Assembly: GCA_964496245.1 (NCBI GenBank)
Contig: CAZBZG010000273.1
Location: 1-6,351, forward strand
Source of the DNA: CAZBZG01 sp964496245
GTDB taxonomy: Bacteria > Planctomycetota > SZUA-567
DNA length: 6,351 bases
Reading direction: 5' to 3'
Shown one piece after another: positions 1 through 4,750 of this stretch. Every line of letters starts with the position of its first letter. The first letter of the stretch is position 1. The notes under the pieces were generated by a model. It made no database searches, was not told the DNA's origin, and worked only from the letters and a program-made list of their open reading frames with translations. The position numbers were made by a program, and so were the translations under genes.

Positions 1-68
1 AGGATGGCGTGCTCTCCTGCCCGGTGCGGCGGCACGACTACCGGCTGTTCCTGTTGGAGAAGGAATAG
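1..68 (+). CDS. C-terminal end of an upstream gene, possibly a related glycoside-hydrolase-like protein
   Basis: An open frame enters from the left edge (first whole codon at 3) and stops at TAG 66-68, giving 21 residues that end in HDYRLFLLEKE. Too little is present for a family call. The spacing of L-x3-V-x3-D-Y/F-R-x2-L-L/I matches the C-terminus of the next large protein, which has LRLKVEPRDFRAVLI. In that protein this is the last strand pair of a C-terminal beta-sandwich, so the upstream gene may be another hydrolase of the same general build (inference from a short match). It points the same way as everything downstream and lies 104 bases from the next chosen start, so it could share a transcript with it. 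The frame is supported by its stop position, the similarity and the absence of any competing gene here. Confidence 0.55.
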   Translation, partial: DGVLSCPVRRHDYRLFLLEKE

Positions 69-172
69 CCGGCCGCGCGAAGATGCGCTTTCATGGCCCT
101 GCAAAGATCGCGAAGGGGCCTGTTGGACGCAAGATCGTTGCATCCGCAACTCGTGAAAAAGGAGCGACAAGA
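69..172 (+). promoter_or_regulatory. Leader before the first large gene, with Shine-Dalgarno and a small hairpin
   Basis: The non-coding stretch ends in AAAAAGGAG (156-164), whose GGAG core sits 8 bases before ATG 173. This is a strong ribosome binding site and fixes that start. A perfect 5-bp hairpin with a 4-base loop (GTTGC 137-141, GCAAC 146-150) lies just upstream, and a weaker pair GGCCC 95-99 / GGGCC 116-120 lies before that. Neither is followed by a T run, so they are not classical terminators. I cannot recognise a convincing -35/-10 promoter. The frame stays open back to an ATG at 83, but that codon has only a weak GAAG before it and would put 30 basic, non-hydrophobic residues ahead of a good signal peptide. 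Confidence 0.5.
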
Positions 173-3100
173 ATGCGCACAGGATTCATGACCCTAGGGC
201 GCTTCGTCATTGGGCTCTGTCTAGCGTTCGTGGGGCAAGGCGCTGCCGGAGAGCTGCAGGACCTCAAACGCGAGGAGAAGGCGCTCTCCAAGGCGCTGCA
301 GCAAAAGGAACAGCAGGTCCAGGCCGTCAAGGCCAAGCTGCGCGATATGCGCAAGCGGATGCTGGAGCTCAAGCGCAAGGGATCGGTCAGCATCAACAGC
401 ACCCAGTTCCATCTGCCGAAGCTGAAGACCGCCCCGACCATCGACGGCAAGGTCGAGGAAGACGAATGGGCGGGCGCGATCGGCGTGCCGCTCACCACCG
501 GCATCTACGGCATGTTCAAGCGTCCCAGCTCGTACTTCTTCGTGGGCTGGGATGAGGAGCATCTCTACTTCGGCCAGCGGCTGCCCATGCGCGAGGGCGA
601 GAAGCCGCTGCGCCTCAACCGCGAGCCCAAACACGACAACGTCTACTGCGGCGAAACGAGCGTGGAGGCCTATGTGGACCGCAAGAGTCACGGGTCGCAC
701 GGATCGGGCTGCCGCTGGCAGTTCATGGGCAATGCCGTGGGCAACCGGTGGGAGCGCGAAGAGCAGTACGAGATCGGCCAGAACTTCATCGCCTGGGACG
801 GCGCATGGGAGTACAAGCAGCGCCTCACGCCGGACGGCCAGTTCTGGGAGGCCGAGATCGCCATCCCGCGCAACACCGTCTACCAGGAGGAACCGCTAAA
901 GGATGGGGATCTTTGGTGGATCGGCATGGCTACGAATCTCCACCGGCCCTGGTGCTTCAGCGGCTTCTACAAGTGGCGCATCCCCGCGACCTTCAAGGAG
1001 GAGACCCCGCAGATCCGCATGTTCCATCCGGAGCGTTCGATCGACGCCCGCGGCATCATGTTCGACATGGAGATCCAGAACACTACGACCGCCCCGTTCC
1101 GGGCGGAACTGGTGACGCGGCTCGTCAACCCCAAGGAGAAGGATGCCCAGAAGCAGGTCCTCTTCGAAAAGGTGCGCCCCATCGACCTGGCGGTAGGCAA
1201 GCAGGCGCGCTTCGAAGTCAACGATGTTGTCGGCGACAAGGCCAAGGATCGGGCGAGCTACAGGATCGCGATCATTGTGCGCCAGGGGGACAAGTCGGTC
1301 TACACGTGGAGCTATCCGATCCGCTACAATCATCCCCAGAACATCGAAGGCCTGGCCTACACCCCGGATCCGTCAAAATTTCCGCTCAAGGCCGCCTACA
1401 ACCCGCTGTCGAATTACGTGCGCGTGATCGTAGACCGGTACGATTACGAACAGCGCGACAAGGTGGCTGCGTGTGGCTTCCTCGTGAAGCCGCAGGGCGC
1501 GGAGGACGTCATCTCCCGCGGCGCGATCGAGACCTTCCGCTACGGAAAGGGCGAGACGCGGGTGCCGGTCCCGGCCGATCTCGGGCCCGGCACCTATGTC
1601 TGCGAAGCCCAAATGCTCGATGCGAAAGGCGCGGTCATGGACGCGGAGACCGCGACGTTCGTGCGCAAGGATCACGAGAAAGAGTTCCCCTGGCTCTTTG
1701 ACCAGGACGCCGTGGGCGAGGACGACATCCTGGTCGAGCCCTTTGCGCCGCTCGCGGTCGACGGAAACAAGATCGAGGCGTTCCAGAAGACCATCACCGT
1801 GAGCGGCACCGGCCTGCCGGCTGCGATCGAGGCCGCGGGCGTGAATCTATTGCGCAGCCCCGTGGTCCTCGAAGGCGCGGCAGACGGCCAGGCATTCACA
1901 TTTGCGGCGACCGCCGACGCACCGGAGCTCGTCGCCGGGTCCGCGACCCAGGCGGTCTACCGGGGCCGGGCCCAGGGCGGGCCGTTGCGCGTGGCCACCG
2001 ACGTCCGCTGGGAATTCGACAGCACCGCGCGGGTCAGGCTGACGGTGGCGCCCGCGGACGGCAAGGCCGAACTCGAGGCGCTGCGCCTGGTGATCCCCTT
2101 TAGCGCGGACGGCGCCTTCCACTACATCGCCAACGGTGAGAACATGCGCCTCTCCAACCAGTGCGGGAGAATCCCGGGCGAGGGCGAGACCGGACGGGTC
2201 TGGAGTTCGACCAGCGTGGTGTACCAGAAGATGACCGTGGGCTCGTTCGTGCCGTTCCTCTGGCTCGGCAACCGCCGGAGCGGGATCACCTGGTTCGCCG
2301 ACAGCGACTGCGGCTGGTGGCCGTCGGACGAGACACCGGCCATCGAGATGCTCCGCGACAAGCAGGGACGGGTGAGCCTGGTTCTCAACCTCTGCTCTGC
2401 GCCCGTGACCTTCGCAACGCCGCGGGAGATCGTCTTCGGTCTCAACGTCAACCCGGTCCGGCCGTACAGCGACCACCGCGGTTCGTCCATGACCTTCGGC
2501 TTTCTGACGCAGACCGGCCGGTGGGACCCCGAGACATCCAAGGGCAAGGTGTACGCCCGGCGGTACCCCGAGAACCCGGCGCTCAACAAGAAGTACATCG
2601 ATCGCTCCCACCACTTCCACAAGATCTACGCGCCCTACACCGAGATGAGCGCGGCCGATTTCGAGCCCGAGGTGTTCAATTACTTCCGGGAGGAATGGAG
2701 CCGTGCGGGCATGCACCCGGGCGCGCCCTTTCTGACCGAGACCGCGAACGACTACCTCTCCTGGCTCTTCGACCGGTGGGTCCAGGACTGTGGGGTCGAC
2801 GGCCTGTACGTGGACAACGTGATGTGCAAGCTCACGCGGAACACGGCCAACGGCGCGTACGAGCTCCCGGACGGACGCGTGCAGCCGTCCTACAATCTCT
2901 GGGGCTACCGAGAGAACATCAAACGCGTGCGCACCATTCTGCAACAGCGCAAGAACGGCAAGCCCTTCCGCATCTGCATCCACAACACGCGCTTCCAGTT
3001 CGCGCCGATCATGGGCTTCGCCGACCTGGCCATGGGCGGCGAGATGGCCACCCCGCGCGGCGACAATCCGGGCGCGGGAGACTTCATGGACATGTACCCC

Positions 3101-3754
3101 CGCGGCTTCATGGACGTCATGTACAACCAGCCCCTCTGGGGTTACAAGCAGAACCATCTCTATCACTTCCGGTGGAACAGCTACCAAGACGAGAACGGCG
3201 AGGTCGATCTCGATGCAGCCATGAAGGTCCATCGCGGGGCCATGGCCACCATGCTGGTCCACGGGGTCGAATTCTTCCAGGGCATCAAGTGGCAGCCGTT
3301 CCTGCGCCATCACTTCCAGATGATCAAGTCGATCGCCGGCGGCCGGCTGACGTTCCTCCCCCAGTGGGGCGCGAACGGGCTCTTTCGGCTCGAGGGCGCG
3401 CCCGAAGACCAAGCCGTAGCCATCTGGAAGGGTGAGGACGTGCTGCTCGTGGTGGTGGCCAACTACGCCAAGCGTCCGGCCCGGCCTCGGGTGTGGCTGG
3501 ACTTCGCCAAGCTGCTCGACAAGCCTGGCAAGCGCCAACACCGGGCCATTCTCGACTTCGAGACCTTGGGGCATGCCGACCGGGGCCTGGTCACCGAACG
3601 GGAGTTCCCGGACGACCGATTGCCGCGGCTGGACGGAGGCGCGGATGCGACCCTGCACATCCCGAATGTGCTGCGTCTCAAGGTTGAACCGCGGGATTTC
3701 CGCGCCGTCCTGATCGCGAATCTGCCGCTCGGCGGCAAGGGGTCGGGATTCTAG
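173..3754 (+). CDS. Secreted multi-domain glycoside-hydrolase-like protein (CBM9-like + DUF6067/GH123-like)
   Basis: Predicted exported protein of 1193 residues, probably acting on carbohydrate in the periplasm, at the surface or outside; substrate unknown. Start chosen from AAGGAG 8 bases upstream and the signal peptide it exposes: basic n-region to R10, hydrophobic FVIGLCLAFVG (11-21), likely cleavage near A25-G26. Residues 27-69 are Leu/Lys/Glu/Gln-rich and look like a coiled coil. About 77-285 resembles a CBM9-like (DOMON-type) sugar-binding module, opening with TIDGKVEEDEW. About 290-500 looks like two beta-sandwich segments. About 505-780 resembles the N-terminal region of DUF6067/GH123-like proteins (FVPFLWLGN near 697, then GITWFADSDCGWW). 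About 780-1070 looks like a TIM barrel, with KIYAPYTEMS near 817, GVDGLYVDN (D876, D881) and GGEMATP (E957). About 1070-1193 is a C-terminal beta domain. D881 and E957 are candidate catalytic acids by position only. GH123 enzymes use an adjacent Asp-Glu pair; one pair, D1006-E1007, lies in the barrel region, but I cannot say it is equivalent. Family names are recalled, not searched. Confident as an exported hydrolase-like protein, moderate on family. Confidence 0.85.
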   Translation: MRTGFMTLGRFVIGLCLAFVGQGAAGELQDLKREEKALSKALQQKEQQVQAVKAKLRDMRKRMLELKRKGSVSINSTQFHLPKLKTAPTIDGKVEEDEWAGAIGVPLTTGIYGMFKRPSSYFFVGWDEEHLYFGQRLPMREGEKPLRLNREPKHDNVYCGETSVEAYVDRKSHGSHGSGCRWQFMGNAVGNRWEREEQYEIGQNFIAWDGAWEYKQRLTPDGQFWEAEIAIPRNTVYQEEPLKDGDLWWIGMATNLHRPWCFSGFYKWRIPATFKEETPQIRMFHPERSIDARGIMFDMEIQNTTTAPFRAELVTRLVNPKEKDAQKQVLFEKVRPIDLAVGKQARFEVNDVVGDKAKDRASYRIAIIVRQGDKSVYTWSYPIRYNHPQNIEGLAYTPDPSKFPLKAAYNPLSNYVRVIVDRYDYEQRDKVAACGFLVKPQGAEDVISRGAIETFRYGKGETRVPVPADLGPGTYVCEAQMLDAKGAVMDAETATFVRKDHEKEFPWLFDQDAVGEDDILVEPFAPLAVDGNKIEAFQKTITVSGTGLPAAIEAAGVNLLRSPVVLEGAADGQAFTFAATADAPELVAGSATQAVYRGRAQGGPLRVATDVRWEFDSTARVRLTVAPADGKAELEALRLVIPFSADGAFHYIANGENMRLSNQCGRIPGEGETGRVWSSTSVVYQKMTVGSFVPFLWLGNRRSGITWFADSDCGWWPSDETPAIEMLRDKQGRVSLVLNLCSAPVTFATPREIVFGLNVNPVRPYSDHRGSSMTFGFLTQTGRWDPETSKGKVYARRYPENPALNKKYIDRSHHFHKIYAPYTEMSAADFEPEVFNYFREEWSRAGMHPGAPFLTETANDYLSWLFDRWVQDCGVDGLYVDNVMCKLTRNTANGAYELPDGRVQPSYNLWGYRENIKRVRTILQQRKNGKPFRICIHNTRFQFAPIMGFADLAMGGEMATPRGDNPGAGDFMDMYPRGFMDVMYNQPLWGYKQNHLYHFRWNSYQDENGEVDLDAAMKVHRGAMATMLVHGVEFFQGIKWQPFLRHHFQMIKSIAGGRLTFLPQWGANGLFRLEGAPEDQAVAIWKGEDVLLVVVANYAKRPARPRVWLDFAKLLDKPGKRQHRAILDFETLGHADRGLVTEREFPDDRLPRLDGGADATLHIPNVLRLKVEPRDFRAVLIANLPLGGKGSGF

Positions 3755-3772
3755 GCCGTCTATCGGAAGGAT

Positions 3773-3851
3773 TGCAGCATTCAGCCGTCCCGCAGGGGCG
3801 CAGAGGACCACGTCAGCGCGTGACGCGGCAGGCAGCCGGACGGATGCTGCA
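3773..3851. repeat. Nested inverted repeat in the gap before the pseudopilin gene
   Basis: The 130-base gap 3755-3884 holds a strong potential RNA structure. The left arm is TGCAGCAT (3773-3780) plus CCGTCC (3785-3790), split by a 4-base bulge TCAG. The right arm is GGACGG (3838-3843) directly followed by ATGCTGCA (3844-3851). Together they give 14 perfect pairs. Inside is a second hairpin, CGTCA (3811-3815) / TGACG (3821-3825) with loop GCGCG, extendable by two G-C pairs across one A-C mismatch. No T run follows, so this is not an ordinary intrinsic terminator. It begins 18 bases after the upstream stop codon and ends 20 bases before the Shine-Dalgarno of the next gene. It could stabilise the upstream mRNA 3' end, separate expression of the two genes, or be a decayed mobile repeat. 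Function is unknown. Confidence 0.6.
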
Positions 3852-3870
3852 GACCGCAGCGCAGGAAGAG

Positions 3871-3877
3871 AAGGAGG
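3871..3877 (+). promoter_or_regulatory. Shine-Dalgarno of the pseudopilin gene
   Basis: AAGGAGG lies 7 bases before ATG 3885, a near-consensus ribosome binding site. It fixes the start, because the type III prepilin leader begins immediately after this ATG with the expected short basic n-region. Confidence 0.85.
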
Positions 3878-3884
3878 CAGAGGC

Positions 3885-4739
3885 ATGACGCATGAGAATC
3901 GAAAGAGACATCGGAGCGCATTCACCCTCGTGGAGCTCTTGGTGGTCATGGCCATCATCTCCGTGCTCGCAGCGCTGCTCCTGCCCGTGCTGCGCAACGC
4001 GGTGGATGACGCACGTGCGGTTGCGTGCATGAACAACCTCCGGCAGGTGAATGTGGGCATCCACCTGTACGCGGACGAATTTGGCGGACGTCTCCCCTAC
4101 ATCGGCGGCAATGCCACGTGCCATCTGGCCATGAACGTGGGCTACTCCTGGGGCAATGCCAGCGCGAGCGGGGACGAGCAGAGCGTGGGATGGTGGCTCC
4201 TGGCCGGCCGGCGCTTTCGCGGCAACTGGAGCGGCTTCGAGCAGGGGGAGGGGTACACGGGAAGCGACGTCCAGCTCTGGCGCTGCCCCGGCCGCCAGCA
4301 CCCGCCGTTCGCGTCCTCCAACGTGGAACGGCGCACTGCGGACTATGGGCTGGGTTGGCACGATGGCGGCGGGCAGGATCCTGCCTACGAGCCGGCGCCG
4401 CGTCTGGATACGTTCGGCAGGTACAACCTGCGCACCTGGCGGGACACGGGATTTGTCGAACTCTTCGGCCGCCAGCTCCTGGTGGCCGAAGCCGTGGATC
4501 CGAAGTACGGCGGGTGCAGCGGCCCCGTCTACGACCGCCCGAGCGGCAACCATGGCAACGTGCTGCAGGTGAACGGCAGCGTGGTGACGCTGCAGGATGC
4601 CTTCTCGGACGCTACCATGCTCGAGGCTGCGCCCGGCTGCCTGCCCTATGAGGTCGGCAGCACCTTCTTCTACTACCACGAGGCCAAGTACGGACTGGGC
4701 TGGTGGGCCTGGGCTGAACAGCAGATCCGCAACCGTTGA
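3885..4739 (+). CDS. Pseudopilin-like protein with prepilin N-terminal cleavage/methylation domain
   Basis: Predicted protein of 284 residues with a type IV pilin/type II secretion pseudopilin N-terminus. The 12-residue leader MTHENRKRHRSA is basic, and cleavage by prepilin peptidase is expected between A12 and F13. Mature position +5 is the conserved Glu (E17), within FTLVELLVVMAII. The hydrophobic helix runs to about L33-P34 and anchors the protein in the inner membrane before any assembly. Position -1 is Ala instead of the usual Gly, which I recall as common in PVC bacteria. Next comes an alpha segment, MNNLRQVNVGIHLYADEFGGRLP, then a globular domain rich in Trp, Gly and Tyr. The C-terminal part has HGNVLQVNG (H223, N230-G231), a degenerate form of the H-x(n)-DG motif of large PVC-type pseudopilins, with Asn for Asp. 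Four Cys residues lie after the helix (49, about 83, about 135 and about 211), so disulfides are possible. No pilus assembly genes are in view. The stop codon TGA (4737-4739) overlaps the Shine-Dalgarno of the next gene, so coupled translation is likely. The N-terminal class is certain; the role beside hydrolases is inferred. Confidence 0.9.
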   Translation: MTHENRKRHRSAFTLVELLVVMAIISVLAALLLPVLRNAVDDARAVACMNNLRQVNVGIHLYADEFGGRLPYIGGNATCHLAMNVGYSWGNASASGDEQSVGWWLLAGRRFRGNWSGFEQGEGYTGSDVQLWRCPGRQHPPFASSNVERRTADYGLGWHDGGGQDPAYEPAPRLDTFGRYNLRTWRDTGFVELFGRQLLVAEAVDPKYGGCSGPVYDRPSGNHGNVLQVNGSVVTLQDAFSDATMLEAAPGCLPYEVGSTFFYYHEAKYGLGWWAWAEQQIRNR

Positions 4740-4744
4740 GGAGG
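4739..4744 (+). promoter_or_regulatory. Shine-Dalgarno overlapping the pseudopilin stop codon
   Basis: A perfect AGGAGG starts on the last base of the pseudopilin TGA (4737-4739) and ends 6 bases before ATG 4751. It supports 4751 as a usable start and suggests translational coupling of the third gene to the pseudopilin, although the peptide made from that ATG begins unusually. Confidence 0.75.
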
Positions 4745-4750
4745 ATTCCT

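Noticed and set aside
129..150. Imperfect repeat of GCAAAGATCG (101-110) as GCAAGATCG nearby, as an operator
   Set aside because: The copies are short, imperfect and irregularly spaced; chance is the better explanation.
83..172. Earlier ATG at 83 as the start of the first large gene
   Set aside because: There is no good Shine-Dalgarno before it and it would put 30 basic residues ahead of a proper signal peptide; ATG 173 has AAAAAGGAG at correct spacing.
203..256. Lipoprotein signal in the first large protein (Cys16 in VIGLCLAF)
   Set aside because: The residue before Cys is Leu, which does not fit a lipobox needing Gly, Ala or Ser, and the Cys lies in the middle of the hydrophobic core. A Sec cleavage near residue 25 fits better.
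2161..3435. Open + strand frame of 424 codons inside the first large gene
   Set aside because: It is Arg/Pro/Gly-rich and low in complexity, as expected for an off-frame reading of GC-rich coding DNA, with no family resemblance and no ribosome site.
3773..3851. Intrinsic transcription terminator after the first large gene
   Set aside because: The stem is strong, but no T run follows either stem and the loop is 47 bases; it is reported only as an inverted repeat.
1847..4060. Long open frame on the - strand, 737 codons, antisense to the first large gene
   Set aside because: Its translation is Arg/Val/Ala/Glu/His-rich with no domain, signal peptide or membrane segment, and it mirrors a well-supported + strand gene. 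High-GC third positions keep antisense frames open, so it is a shadow.
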